From positions 1 to 64,000 of the forward strand of contig JBGAIH010000019.1 in assembly GCA_044225675.1 (NCBI GenBank): a DNA stretch of 64,000 bases, read 5' to 3'. Source of the stretch: JACMQX01 sp044225675 (GTDB lineage: Bacteria > Pseudomonadota > Gammaproteobacteria > Burkholderiales > Burkholderiaceae_C). Shown here piece after piece: positions 6,902-17,934 of the stretch (position 1 is the first letter of the stretch; each line of letters starts with the position of its first letter). Made by a program: the position numbers and the translations under genes. Under the pieces are notes generated by a model that was not told where the DNA came from, did not search any database, and saw only the letters and a program-made list of their open reading frames with translations.

Positions 6902-9217
6902 CTACAGCGCGATGTCCAGGCTGTTGCGCATGGCAGTGGCCGCGACCGCGTCCAGCGCCTCGTCCACAACCGCCTGGTCCGACACCACCCGGAGACCGCC
7001 TTCGGCCAGCAGGCGCTGGACCGAGCGGCGCGTCATCGAGTGGGTGCCGCCTTCGGCGTCGGTGAACATGAACAGGGTGCGATGCGGGCTCGTCCAGGTG
7101 AGCTGCGTGCGGCGCACGCGCCGGTCGACGATGAACTCCACCCACGCGCCTTCGGGAATGAGTTCGTCGGCTGCATCGGCCGCTGCGGCAGGCTGCGCGC
7201 GCGCATGCCAGCCCGAACCGGGCTGGGTCTCGGCAAAGCCGGGCTGCGTGGCCTCGAACTCCGGCCTGTCGTCGTGCGCCGAGGCGGTCAGGTCGCGGGT
7301 CTCCATGAAGCCGGAGTCGCGCGCCTCGGCCGGGGCAAGCCAGGGCTCGTCCACCTCGCGCGACTCGAAGCGGGCCTCAAAGCGGGCCTCCAGTTCGGCG
7401 CGCGTCGCGGGCGCCGCAGGGGCCGTGCCGGCAGGCCGCAGCGCCTGCTGGTGCAGCGCCATGAGTTCGGCGAAGAAGGACCGGGTATCGGCCTCGGGGT
7501 AGTCGATGCTCGCCAGACCTTCGCGCAGCGTCGACAGCAGGGAAGGGATCAGCCGCGTCAGGCGCGGCACGCTGTTGCGCGCCAGCTCGGGCTGGGCGCT
7601 CCAGAGCAGGTCGTTGATGATGCTGCCGTAGCCGCCCGGATCGGGCAGGCCCTCGTGGTCGGCGATGCGCGCCTGCGCCATGACCTGCGTCCAGGGCCCC
7701 GTGAGAAAGCCGACCAGATCGGCCGGCGCCTGGGCGGTGTCTTCGCGGGCGCGGATCTCGCGCGAGATCTTGTCGGCGAGGATGTTGCGCTGCTCGGCCA
7801 GGATGAGCGACTGCACCGCCGCCGTACGCTGCTTGCGCTCGCGCCGCCCCTGCTCGTTCCAGATGTCCGACAGCGAGCGCAGCGCGAACTCGAAAGGCTC
7901 GGCACTCTCGATCGGCACCACACCCAGTGCGCGCACGACCTGCCACAGCGGCTCCATGAAGGCCGCAAAGCCCGGCGCCGCCACGTCCTTCCAGGCCAGG
8001 CTGCGCTGCGTCATCTGCTCCAGCAGGCGGCGCGCCGGATGCATCTTGTCACTGAAGAAGCGCGGATCGATCAGCGCCAGCCGCAAAAGTGCGGGCTCCA
8101 TCTCGCGCACGGCCTGCTGCATCGGTGCCAGCAGGCGGGCATCGGCGCAGATGTTGTCGACCATGAGGTGCACCACCTCCAGACCCAGCGCCTGCCCGAG
8201 ACCCCGGGCATCGGTGCGCAGCTGTTCGCGCAACTCGGCCAGCGCACTGGGACGGGCCGGCTCGTCTGCCGCAGCGCCGCCTTCGGCGCGGCTTGCCAGG
8301 CGCTCCATGACCTGGTCGACCTGCTTCATCTCCTGCAGCGCCTCGAAGGCCGCCGGAACGGTGTGATTGAAGTCGGACCGGCGGGACTTGCCCGGACTCG
8401 ACGCGCCAGCTGCACCGCTGCGGGCTGCTTCGGGATCGAGCTCGCCGGCGAGCAGCCGGCGCAACTGGGCCACGGTGAGGGTCACGTCGTCCCGGCTGCG
8501 GCTGCCTTCGGCCGAGGCGGACGAACCTGGCTCCGCACGCACGCCGCCCCCCGGGGACACATGCGTCACCGAATACCCTGCCGCCGTCACGCCGGCTGCA
8601 CGCAGCCGGTAGGTCAGCTCGCCGTAGACGCGGCCCAGCTCCTCACCCAGGCTGACGCCAAGAAACTGCATCCAGCGCAGGCGTGATGCCGCAGGCGCGC
8701 CACTTTGCAACAAGACGTTTCGCAGCACCCGTACGTAAGTCTCCGGCCGCAGCGGATTGCGGTCCGGCTGAACGGTCTTGAAGCCCTGGGCCGAACTGAT
8801 CAGCGCATTGAACTCGGCGAGCGGGCCTTCCGTGGCCAGCAGCGCGGCCTGCTGGGCGCGCGCCAGTTCCACGCTCTCCTGCACCTGCGACTCGTCCATC
8901 AGCTCCAGCTGGTCGAAGCTCAGCACCGCGCTGGCGGTGCGGCCGGCAGCCGGCTCGGGAGCGTCCATCGCGCCGGAAAACGCTGCAAGCAGAGCGGACG
9001 GATACAACTCGCAGAGTACCGATTCATACTTGACGAGCTGTCGCTGAGATTCGCGCAGCGCGTCGCGTTCGAGGCTGCCCGAGACAACGGCGGCGCGCTG
9101 GTTCAGGGCCTGGTGCGTGGCCGCGAGCATCCTCTCCATCAGGTAGCGGCCCCCGGCGGCCGCTTCAGCGATACAGGCTTCGTAAGGGTCGGCCGGGATG
9201 GGATTCGAATGTGGCAT
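6902..9217 (-). CDS. DUF1631 family protein (second of a tandem pair)
   Basis: 771 residues, soluble and largely helical, of unknown function. It shows the same blocks as its neighbour: MDxSQVQESVELARAQ near the N-terminus, a central LRRLLAGELDPE followed by NHTVPAAFEALQEMKQVDQVM, MHPARRLLEQMTQRSL, and a C-terminal module with TWTSPHRTLFMFTDAEGGTHSM. That module looks like a compact beta domain, reminiscent of PilZ-like ends in this family (inference). It lies 20 bp downstream of the paralogue's stop, so the two are likely one transcription unit. No enzyme active site is recognisable. Confidence 0.8.
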   Translation of the reverse strand: MPHSNPIPADPYEACIAEAAAGGRYLMERMLAATHQALNQRAAVVSGSLERDALRESQRQLVKYESVLCELYPSALLAAFSGAMDAPEPAAGRTASAVLSFDQLELMDESQVQESVELARAQQAALLATEGPLAEFNALISSAQGFKTVQPDRNPLRPETYVRVLRNVLLQSGAPAASRLRWMQFLGVSLGEELGRVYGELTYRLRAAGVTAAGYSVTHVSPGGGVRAEPGSSASAEGSRSRDDVTLTVAQLRRLLAGELDPEAARSGAAGASSPGKSRRSDFNHTVPAAFEALQEMKQVDQVMERLASRAEGGAAADEPARPSALAELREQLRTDARGLGQALGLEVVHLMVDNICADARLLAPMQQAVREMEPALLRLALIDPRFFSDKMHPARRLLEQMTQRSLAWKDVAAPGFAAFMEPLWQVVRALGVVPIESAEPFEFALRSLSDIWNEQGRRERKQRTAAVQSLILAEQRNILADKISREIRAREDTAQAPADLVGFLTGPWTQVMAQARIADHEGLPDPGGYGSIINDLLWSAQPELARNSVPRLTRLIPSLLSTLREGLASIDYPEADTRSFFAELMALHQQALRPAGTAPAAPATRAELEARFEARFESREVDEPWLAPAEARDSGFMETRDLTASAHDDRPEFEATQPGFAETQPGSGWHARAQPAAAADAADELIPEGAWVEFIVDRRVRRTQLTWTSPHRTLFMFTDAEGGTHSMTRRSVQRLLAEGGLRVVSDQAVVDEALDAVAATAMRNSLDIAL

Positions 9218-9237
9218 TGCACCCGATGGTGCCGTGC

Positions 9238-11466
9238 TCAGCCGTTCTTGTCGAGGGTGTTGCGCAAAGCCGTCTGCGCCACCTGGTCAAGCGCGTTGTC
9301 AACGACATGCCCGTCGGACACCAGCTTGATCATGCCCTGCGCACGCAGACGGTCCATCGTGCGGCGTGACATCGAATGCGCCAGCCCCCCGCGCGAGGTG
9401 AACATGAAGAGCGTGCGGTGCGGGCTGGCCCAGGTGAGCTGCGCGCGGACCCATGCGCCGTCGAGCATGAGCTCGATCCAGGCGCCGGTACTCAGCTCGC
9501 CCGCGCTGGCGGGCGGCGGCGGCGTATCGCGGCCGTCGGGCTGGGCGCCCAGGTCCATCGGCATCACCGCCTCTTCGGGCAGGTAGCCCGACTCGGCCGC
9601 CTCGTGGCCGGCCAGCCAGAAGCCGGAGTCGTCCATCTCGGTGTCGGGCCCGGCCGCGTCCTCGGCCGCCGACGGCAGCGGCGCGGGCGACTCCTCGACC
9701 GGCGGCGCCTTGATGCGGATGCCCTCCAGGGCCTTCTCGTGAAGGGAGATCAGCTCGTCGAACAGCAGCGCGATGCGCTCGCTCGGATAGTCGATGAGGT
9801 GCAAGCCCTGGCGCAGCTGGCCCAGCATGCGCGGCACCATCTCGACGAGACGGGTCCGATTGCGCCGCGCCACGCTGGGCTGCACGCTCCAGATGAGCTC
9901 GTCGACCAGGTTGAGAAAGCCATGCGGATCGGGCGTGCCGTCCGGGTGCGTGAGCTGCAGCTCCGCCACCGCCTGCGCCCACGGCCCGCCGAGAAAGTCG
10001 ACCACCAGTTGCGGCACTTCCTTGCCTTCTGCCTTCTCGCGGAACTCCACCGCCAGGCGCTGCGCCAGCATGTTGCGCTGCTCGGCATGCAGCAAGGCCC
10101 GCGCGGCCTCTTCGCGGCGCTTGCGCTGGGCCTTGTCCTCGCGGGTCCAGATCTCCTCCAGCCGCTGCAGTGCGAGGCCGAACGGTGCGGTGTCGCCCTG
10201 CGCGCCAGCGTTCTCGGTGAGGGCGACGATCGCGTCCTCCACCGATTTCAGGAATTTGGGGAAGCCTTCGTCCTGCTCGCTGGTGTAGCCCAGGCTGCGG
10301 TGGGTGACGCGGTCGAGGAACTGGCGCGCCGGATGCTGCCTGTCGCTGAAGAAGCGCGCATCGGTCTTGGTCAGCGGCAGCAGCACGGGCTCCAGTGCCT
10401 GCAGCAGATCGCGCACCCGCGGCAACAGGCGCTCGTCCTCCACCAGGTTGTCCAGCATCATGCGGGCGACTTCCTCACCCAGCTCCTTGCCAAGCTGCTT
10501 GCTGGTCTGGGCCACGCGGCGCGGCTTGCGCATGACGGTGTCGTCACCGGCGGCCTTGGCCTTGCGGGTCAGCCGCTTGACCATGGCGTCGACCTGCTTG
10601 AGGTCCTGCAGGGTCTCGAGCGAGGCCGGCACCGTATGCAGGAAGTCCTGCGGGTTGCGCGGCATGAGGTTGCCGTTCTCGTCGAGTTCGCCGGCCAGCA
10701 GCTTGCGCAGGCGGTCGAGCGTGAGAAGGGTCTTGGCCACTGAGCTGGGCTGTCCGCCCGGCTTGACGACCGCACCGGGCGCGACCGCGTTGGAGGTCAC
10801 CCCGGCCGGCTCGACGCCGCAGGAGCGCAGCCAGTCGGTCATTTCCTTGTAGAGCTTTTGCAGGCCCACACCGAGGCGGCCGGAGGCCGGGCCGATGACG
10901 GCACCGCGCGCCTCGCTGTCGGCCAGATGCGCCGCCAGCGTCTCGCGCAGCGCCCGCACGAACAGCTGCGGGCGCAACGGGTTGATCTGCGGCTGCACCG
11001 TGATCCAGCCCATCAGCGTGCTCATGAGCGCGTCCAGCGGCGGCAGCGCCTCGTCCACCGAAATGGCGATCTCCTGCACGGCACGCGCCACCTCGATGTT
11101 CTCGTCGAGCTGCTCTTCCTCCAGCAGTTGCAGGCTGTCGAAGCTCATGAGCTGCTGGGCGTACTGCCGCTCGACGCCCCCACCGCCATACAGCGCCTCG
11201 CGCGTCCTGGCGACAAAGGTCTGCCGCACGGTCTGCTTCTGCTTGAGCAGGATCTCGATGGCCAGCGTGGTGGTGGGTTGCGGGTCGCCCTTGCCGGCCG
11301 TTGCACGGGCCCGGGCCACCGAAATATCCAGGCCGGTGAGCACGTCGTCGATCAGGCCTTCGGACTGCTCGATGGCGGCTTCCAGGCACTGCCCCAGCGT
11401 CGGGCGCATGGCTCCGGGATCGTCAGAAACCCCAATCCTGCGCTTGAGCATCGACGGCTTGTTCAT
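9238..11466 (-). CDS. DUF1631 family protein (first of a tandem pair)
   Basis: 742 residues from the ATG at 11466 (MNKPSMLKRR); a GTG at 11496 would add ten residues. Organisation is collinear with the downstream gene: LQLLEEEQLDENIEVARAVQ, LRKLLAGELDENGN, FLHTVPASLETLQDLKQVD, HPARQFLDRVTHRSLGY, and the C-terminal WASPHRTLFMFTSRGGLAHSMS. Gene order and similarity imply an old tandem duplication. The function of DUF1631 is unknown; nothing nearby suggests a partner. It is preceded by the ettA gene, also on the minus strand, 66 bp upstream. Confidence 0.8.
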   Translation of the reverse strand: MNKPSMLKRRIGVSDDPGAMRPTLGQCLEAAIEQSEGLIDDVLTGLDISVARARATAGKGDPQPTTTLAIEILLKQKQTVRQTFVARTREALYGGGGVERQYAQQLMSFDSLQLLEEEQLDENIEVARAVQEIAISVDEALPPLDALMSTLMGWITVQPQINPLRPQLFVRALRETLAAHLADSEARGAVIGPASGRLGVGLQKLYKEMTDWLRSCGVEPAGVTSNAVAPGAVVKPGGQPSSVAKTLLTLDRLRKLLAGELDENGNLMPRNPQDFLHTVPASLETLQDLKQVDAMVKRLTRKAKAAGDDTVMRKPRRVAQTSKQLGKELGEEVARMMLDNLVEDERLLPRVRDLLQALEPVLLPLTKTDARFFSDRQHPARQFLDRVTHRSLGYTSEQDEGFPKFLKSVEDAIVALTENAGAQGDTAPFGLALQRLEEIWTREDKAQRKRREEAARALLHAEQRNMLAQRLAVEFREKAEGKEVPQLVVDFLGGPWAQAVAELQLTHPDGTPDPHGFLNLVDELIWSVQPSVARRNRTRLVEMVPRMLGQLRQGLHLIDYPSERIALLFDELISLHEKALEGIRIKAPPVEESPAPLPSAAEDAAGPDTEMDDSGFWLAGHEAAESGYLPEEAVMPMDLGAQPDGRDTPPPPASAGELSTGAWIELMLDGAWVRAQLTWASPHRTLFMFTSRGGLAHSMSRRTMDRLRAQGMIKLVSDGHVVDNALDQVAQTALRNTLDKNG

Positions 11467-11532
11467 CTTGGCTGTGCCTGTCCGGGAAAACTCCACCCGC
11501 CGCAGCGGGTATCTCGATACCTGGGATACCCC

Positions 11533-13194
11533 TCAATGAAGCGGCTTGAAGCGCACGCGCTTGGGCTTGGCACCTTCCTCGCCCAGCCGGCGTTTCTTGT
11601 CGGCTTCGTATTCCTGGTAGTTCCCGTCAAAGAACACCCACTGCGAGTCGCCTTCGCAGGCGAGGATGTGGGTGGCAATACGGTCGAGAAACCACCGGTC
11701 ATGGCTGATAACCATAACGGAGCCGGGGAATTCAAGCAAGGCATCTTCCAACGCGCGCAGCGTTTCGACGTCCAGATCGTTCGAAGGTTCGTCAAGGAGC
11801 AACACATTGCCGCCGGCGATCAGGGTTTTGGCCAGGTGCAGACGCCCGCGCTCGCCGCCCGACAGGGTGCCCACGTGCTTTTGCTGGTCGCCGCCGCTGA
11901 AGTTGAAGCGGCCGCAGTAGGCCCGGCTCGGTACGGTGAACTTGCCGATCTGCAGCATGTCGTGGCCGCCGGAGATTTCCTCCCACACGGTCTTCTGCGC
12001 CGCCAGCGCATCGCGGCTCTGGTCGACGTAGGCCATGTGCACCGTCGGGCCGATCTCCACCGAGCCGCTGTCGGGCTGCTCCTTGCCCGCGATCATGCGG
12101 AACAGCGTGGACTTGCCCGCGCCGTTGGGGCCGATGATGCCGACGATGGCGCCAGCCGGCACCTTGAAGCTGAGGTTGTCGATCAGCAGGCGGTCGCCGA
12201 AGCCCTTGCTCACGTTCTTGAACTCGATCACGTTGGCGCCCAGGCGCTCGCCCACGGGAATGAAGATTTCCTGGGTCTCGTTGCGCTGCTGGTATTCGTG
12301 GCTCGACAGCTCCTCGAAGCGCGCAATCCGCGCCTTGCTCTTGGCCTGCCGGCCCTTGGGGTTCTGGCGCACCCACTCCAATTCCTTCTTGAGCGCCTTG
12401 GCACGGGCTTCCTCGCCCTTCTTTTCCTGCTCCAGGCGGTTCTGCTTCTGGTCGAGCCAGGTGCTGTAGTTGCCCTTCCAGGGAATGCCATGGCCGCGGT
12501 CGAGCTCGAGAATCCACTCGGCGGCGTTGTCGAGGAAGTAGCGGTCGTGGGTGATGGCCACGACGGTGCCGGGAAAGCGCGCGAGAAACTGCTCCAGCCA
12601 GTCCACCGACTCGGCGTCCAGGTGGTTGGTCGGCTCGTCAAGCAGCAGCATGTCGGGCCGGGACAGGAGCAGCCGGCACAGCGCGACGCGGCGCTTCTCG
12701 CCGCCCGAGAGGTTGCCGATCTTCGCGTCCCAGGGCGGCAGCCGCAGCGCGTCGGCGGCGATCTCGAGCTGGTGCTCGGAGTCGGTGCCGGCCGAGGCGA
12801 TGATGGCCTCCATCTCGGCCTGCTCGGCGGCCAGCTTGTCGAAGTCGGCGTCGGGCTCGGCGTAGGCGGCGTAGATCTCGTCCAGGCGCTTCTTGGCGGC
12901 CATCGCGGCGCCCATGCCTTCTTCCACGCTCTCGCGCACGGTGTGCTCGGGATTGAGCGCCGGCTCCTGCGGCAGGTAGCCGATCTTGAGGTCGGGCATC
13001 GGCGTGGCTTCGCCTTCGATCTCCTTGTCGACGCCGGCCATGATCTTGAGCAGCGTGGACTTGCCCGAACCGTTGAGACCCAGCACACCGATCTTGGCGC
13101 CGGGAAAGAAGCTCAGCGAGATGTCCTTGAGGATCTGGCGCTTGGGCGGCACGATCTTGCCGACCCGGTTCATGGTGAAGACGTACTGGGCCAT
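11533..13194 (-). CDS. ettA: energy-dependent translational throttle protein EttA (ABC-F)
   Basis: 553 residues, the normal EttA length, from the ATG at 13194 (MAQYVFTMNRVGK). It has two ABC domains and no membrane segments. The first has Walker A GLNGSGKST (39-47), signature LSGGEKRR and Walker B LLLDEPTNHLD. The second has GPNGAGKST, LSGGERGR and LLLDEPSNDLD. The linker between them contains the arm region and the basic WVRQNPKGRQAKSKAR stretch typical of ABC-F factors. By family knowledge it binds the ribosomal E site and gates entry into elongation according to ATP/ADP. The frame extends upstream without similarity, which supports this start. Confidence 0.95.
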   Translation of the reverse strand: MAQYVFTMNRVGKIVPPKRQILKDISLSFFPGAKIGVLGLNGSGKSTLLKIMAGVDKEIEGEATPMPDLKIGYLPQEPALNPEHTVRESVEEGMGAAMAAKKRLDEIYAAYAEPDADFDKLAAEQAEMEAIIASAGTDSEHQLEIAADALRLPPWDAKIGNLSGGEKRRVALCRLLLSRPDMLLLDEPTNHLDAESVDWLEQFLARFPGTVVAITHDRYFLDNAAEWILELDRGHGIPWKGNYSTWLDQKQNRLEQEKKGEEARAKALKKELEWVRQNPKGRQAKSKARIARFEELSSHEYQQRNETQEIFIPVGERLGANVIEFKNVSKGFGDRLLIDNLSFKVPAGAIVGIIGPNGAGKSTLFRMIAGKEQPDSGSVEIGPTVHMAYVDQSRDALAAQKTVWEEISGGHDMLQIGKFTVPSRAYCGRFNFSGGDQQKHVGTLSGGERGRLHLAKTLIAGGNVLLLDEPSNDLDVETLRALEDALLEFPGSVMVISHDRWFLDRIATHILACEGDSQWVFFDGNYQEYEADKKRRLGEEGAKPKRVRFKPLH

Positions 13195-13380
13195 TACAGG
13201 GCCCTCCCGGTGCAAAGCGCCTGGGTGCCGCCGCAGGCGGGCAGATGGATCGAGCAAACGTAAGAAGCCATGGGTATCCGGTAGGGAGGAATGTGAAACG
13301 GGAGAAAGGCCGCGCCCGACGGCGGGCCTGCAAATCACGATTATCGGTCCCCTCGCCCAACTCATGCGACAATGCGTGCA

Positions 13381-13406
13381 GCCGCAGGAAACCAGTTGCC
13401 TGCGGC
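13381..13406 (+). other. hairpin in the rhlE leader
   Basis: GCCGCAGG and CCTGCGGC form a perfect 8-bp stem with a 10-base loop, 146 bp upstream of the rhlE start. It sits in the 357-bp gap between the divergent ettA and rhlE genes (13195-13551). A -10-like GACAAT lies at about 13369. No other gene is visible in the gap. Leader structure ahead of an RNA helicase gene could be a target of autoregulation, but that is speculative. Confidence 0.4.
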
Positions 13407-13551
13407 GTCAGCACTTTCGCTGGGGACGGCAGGGCCATCGGCCTCTTTCCTTCCCACCCTCTGAAGCATGATCTGCCTGAGACTGGCCCGGCTGCCGCAA
13501 GGCGCCGGACTGGCCGATCTCCCCGGCGCTTGGGAACAAGCGCATCCCTCA

Positions 13552-15339
<1,788 letters not shown>

Positions 15340-15345
15340 GCTTCG

Positions 15346-15363
15346 CCGGGCCTGAGGGCCCGG
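15346..15363 (+). other. GC-rich hairpin directly after rhlE
   Basis: CCGGGCC, loop TGAG, GGCCCGG: a 7-bp stem starting 7 bp after the rhlE stop. There is no U-tract, so it is more likely a 3'-end stabiliser or part of a factor-dependent terminator than an intrinsic terminator. Confidence 0.4.
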
Positions 15364-15387
15364 CCCGGTTGCAGGTTCTGCCGCACA

Positions 15388-16077
15388 ATGGCGGCCATGA
15401 CTCCCTCATCCTCCCCTGCGGGACGCGTCGTCCTGCTGGCTGGCGCCAGCGGCCTGGTGGGCCGTGAGATCCTGCGCGGCCTGCTCGCCGACCCGGGCGT
15501 GCGCACTGTCCACCTCGTCGGGCGGCGCACCCTGTCTCTCGACGATCCCCGCCTCGTGCAGCATGTCGTCGACTTCTCTGCCATGCCCACCCTGCCCCCG
15601 CTCGACGAGGCCTACATCGCCCTGGGCACGACCATCAAGGTCGCGGGCAGCCAGCAGGCCTTTCGCGCGGTCGATCTGGACGCCATGGTGGCGGTCGCAC
15701 GCGCCGCGCGCGCGGCAGGCGCCACGCGGCTGGGCGTGGTGAGCGCCATGGGGGCCGACGTCCGCTCGAGCGTTTTCTACAGCCGCATCAAGGGCGAGGC
15801 CGAAGCTGCGCTGCGGGCCTTGGGCTTTGCCACGCTCGTCATCGCGCGGCCCTCGATGCTGGCCGGCGACCGCGACGCGCTGGGCCAGCCGGTCCGGGCG
15901 GGTGAAGGCTGGGCGCTCAAGCTGTCTGGCTGGCTCGGGCCGCTCATTCCGGCCAACTACCGTTCCATCGATGTGCGCCGCGTGGCGGGCGGCCTGCTGC
16001 GCGCCGTGCCATCGACCCGGGGCGAGACCGTGCTGCTGTCGGGCCAGCTGCAGCGCGAGCCCCTCGTCGCGGCCTGA
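15388..16077 (+). CDS. NAD(P)-binding Rossmann protein, HTATIP2-like
   Basis: 229 residues with an N-terminal nucleotide-binding loop GASGLVGREIL and the atypical-SDR pattern of the HTATIP2/YbjT group: LGTTIKVAGSQQAFRAVDLD, VSAMGADVRSSVFYSRIKGEAE (YxxxK as YSRIK) and IARPSML. The substrate is unknown. ATGs at 15388 and 15397 are both possible. It is 27 bp upstream of the AcuI-like gene on the same strand. Confidence 0.75.
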   Translation: MAAMTPSSSPAGRVVLLAGASGLVGREILRGLLADPGVRTVHLVGRRTLSLDDPRLVQHVVDFSAMPTLPPLDEAYIALGTTIKVAGSQQAFRAVDLDAMVAVARAARAAGATRLGVVSAMGADVRSSVFYSRIKGEAEAALRALGFATLVIARPSMLAGDRDALGQPVRAGEGWALKLSGWLGPLIPANYRSIDVRRVAGGLLRAVPSTRGETVLLSGQLQREPLVAA

Positions 16078-16104
16078 GCACGAATGCCCTTCCAAGGAGA
16101 CCCT

Positions 16105-17094
16105 ATGACATTCAAAGCCCTGCTCATCGAAGCCGGCGAAGGCAAGTCGACCCGCTGCAGCCTGCAGGATCTCGAAGCGTCGCGCCTGCCCGCGCGCGAG
16201 GTGCTGGTACGCGTCGACTATTCCAGCCTCAACTACAAGGACGCGCTCGCCGTCACCGGCCGTGGCGCGATTGCCCGCGCCCTGCCGCTCGTGCCCGGCA
16301 TCGATCTGGCGGGCACGGTACTGGAGAGCAGCGATCCGTCAGTGCACAGCGGCGATGCGATCGCGGTCACCGGCTGGGAAATTGGAGAGACCCATTGGGG
16401 TGGCCTGGCACAGCGCGCCCGCGTCGCGCCCGGCTGGGTCACGCGGCTGCCAGCCGGCATCGACACCCGGCGCGCCATGGCCATCGGCACGGCGGGCGTG
16501 ACGGCCGCGCTGTGCGTCAATGCGCTGCTGGGGCACGGCCTGAAGCCGGGATCGGGTCCGGTGCTGGTCACCGGCGCTGCCGGCGGCGTCGGCTCCATCG
16601 CCGTCGCACTGCTGGCGGCCGAAGGATTCGAGGTCGCCGCCTCGACTGGCCGGCTGCATGAGGAGCCCTACCTGCGCTCGCTCGGCGCAAGCTCGCTGGT
16701 GGACCGCGCGACGCTGTCGGCGCCGGGCAAGCCGCTGCAGCGCGAGACCTGGGCCGGCGTGGTCGACACGGTCGGCAGCCACACGCTCGTCAACGCCTGC
16801 GCCCAGACCCGCTATGACGGCGCGGTCGCAGCCTGCGGGCTGGCGCAAGGGGCGGACTTTCCGTCCACCGTCATGCCGTTCATCCTGCGCGGCGTGACGC
16901 TGTACGGCATCAACAGCGTGCTGCCCTCGCGCGAGCGCCGCGACGCGGCCTGGGCCCTTTTGGCCAGGCGCCTCGACGCGACACTGCTGGACAGCATGAC
17001 CGAAGTGGTCGGCCTGACGCAGGTGATGGACGTGGCGCCGAAGCTGTTGGCCGGACAGGTGCGCGGACGGCTGGTGGTGGACACCAGCCGGTGA
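16105..17094 (+). CDS. acuI: NADPH-dependent acrylyl-CoA reductase / YhdH-type quinone oxidoreductase
   Basis: 329 residues from the ATG at 16105, which has a strong AAGGAGA ribosome site 6 bases upstream. Zinc-free medium-chain dehydrogenase of the YhdH/AcuI group: VDYSSLNYKDALAVTG, PGIDLAGTV, the cofactor loop VTGAAGGVGSIAV and GINSVLPSRE. AcuI reduces acryloyl-CoA to propionyl-CoA. YhdH homologues are widespread and may act as a safeguard against toxic acryloyl-CoA. The assignment to this subgroup is solid; the in vivo substrate is inferred. Confidence 0.85.
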   Translation: MTFKALLIEAGEGKSTRCSLQDLEASRLPAREVLVRVDYSSLNYKDALAVTGRGAIARALPLVPGIDLAGTVLESSDPSVHSGDAIAVTGWEIGETHWGGLAQRARVAPGWVTRLPAGIDTRRAMAIGTAGVTAALCVNALLGHGLKPGSGPVLVTGAAGGVGSIAVALLAAEGFEVAASTGRLHEEPYLRSLGASSLVDRATLSAPGKPLQRETWAGVVDTVGSHTLVNACAQTRYDGAVAACGLAQGADFPSTVMPFILRGVTLYGINSVLPSRERRDAAWALLARRLDATLLDSMTEVVGLTQVMDVAPKLLAGQVRGRLVVDTSR

Positions 17095-17174
17095 GGGCCC
17101 TGCCGTCGCTTCGCGGTGCCGCCCCCTGAACGCCCCGAACGCCTTGACGGCCTGGTGCCTGAGCCTGCAGCCCC

Positions 17175-17921
17175 TCAGGCCGCCCGCAGCTGCCGCGCCG
17201 GCTCGTTGAGCCGGGGCAGCCTGCGGCGCGAGGCGAGGACCAGCTCGATGTCCTCCTTCGCGCCATCGATCAGCTGCAGGATGGCCTTCTCGGCCTTGGC
17301 CGGGTTGCGGGCGATCACCGCATCGAGCACCGCGCGATGCATCGGCAGCGAGCGGCGCGGTCCGTCCTTGCGGGTGGTCGAGATCTCGAAGCTCGTGCGC
17401 AGCAGGGCACCGAGCGCCTTGCTCATCTGGATCACCATGCGGTTGTGTGCCGCCAGCAGCAGGCCCTGGTGGAAGCGCAGGTCGAAGGTGACGTAGTCGC
17501 CGCCGTTTTCGACCGCGCGCTTCATGCCGGCGTAGGCTTCCTCGATCTGCGCGATCTCCTCGGGCGTGGCGCGCTCGGCCGCCATGCGCACGGCGGCCGG
17601 CTCGATCACGCGGCGCAGTTCCTGCAGGTCGCGCAGGAACTCGGCCGTGAGGCCGGCCTTGGACTGCCAGACGATCACGTCGGGGTCGAACCAGTTCCAC
17701 TCGGTCTCGGGCAGCACCCGGGTGCCGACCTTGGGGCCGGTGGTGATCAGGCCCTTGGCGATCAGCGACTTGACGGCCTCGCGCACGACGGTGCGGCTCA
17801 CGCCGAGTTCCTCGCACAGCATCGGCTCGGGCGGCAGCGCCATGCCCACGGGGTAGCGCCCCGCGACGATGGCCTCGCCCAGGTGGTCGACCGTATTGCC
17901 GTGGACGTTCTTGATGATCAT
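17175..17921 (-). CDS. GntR-family regulator, FadR/FCD subgroup
   Basis: 248 residues. The N-terminal winged helix contains LPPEPMLCEELGVSRTVVREAVKSL, split here as LPPEPMLCEELG and VSRTVVREAVKSL, followed by GLITTGPKVGTRVLP. A C-terminal FCD ligand domain has DLRFHQGLLLAAHN and HRAVLDAVIARNP, with the metal- or effector-binding His/Asp positions. It is the last gene of a minus-strand operon that starts with the ABC binding protein. Two 13-bp sites matching the FadR-type operator lie at 24702 and 25812, so it is the likely local regulator, with a sugar-acid intermediate as effector (inference). Confidence 0.9.
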   Translation of the reverse strand: MIIKNVHGNTVDHLGEAIVAGRYPVGMALPPEPMLCEELGVSRTVVREAVKSLIAKGLITTGPKVGTRVLPETEWNWFDPDVIVWQSKAGLTAEFLRDLQELRRVIEPAAVRMAAERATPEEIAQIEEAYAGMKRAVENGGDYVTFDLRFHQGLLLAAHNRMVIQMSKALGALLRTSFEISTTRKDGPRRSLPMHRAVLDAVIARNPAKAEKAILQLIDGAKEDIELVLASRRRLPRLNEPARQLRAA

Positions 17922-17934
17922 CGGTCGCGCCCGT

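Noticed and set aside
4461..7145. Very long open frame on the minus strand across the peptidase and TAXI genes
   Set aside because: His/Gln/Arg/Gly-rich composition typical of an antisense frame in GC-rich DNA; it lies opposite two well-supported genes.
5885..8686. Long plus-strand open frame running into the DUF1631 gene
   Set aside because: Overlaps conserved genes in other frames and shows no domain; stop codons are rare by composition.
10858..13263. Long plus-strand open frame opposite ettA
   Set aside because: Antisense to an intact EttA with all ABC motifs; composition is biased and no motif is present.
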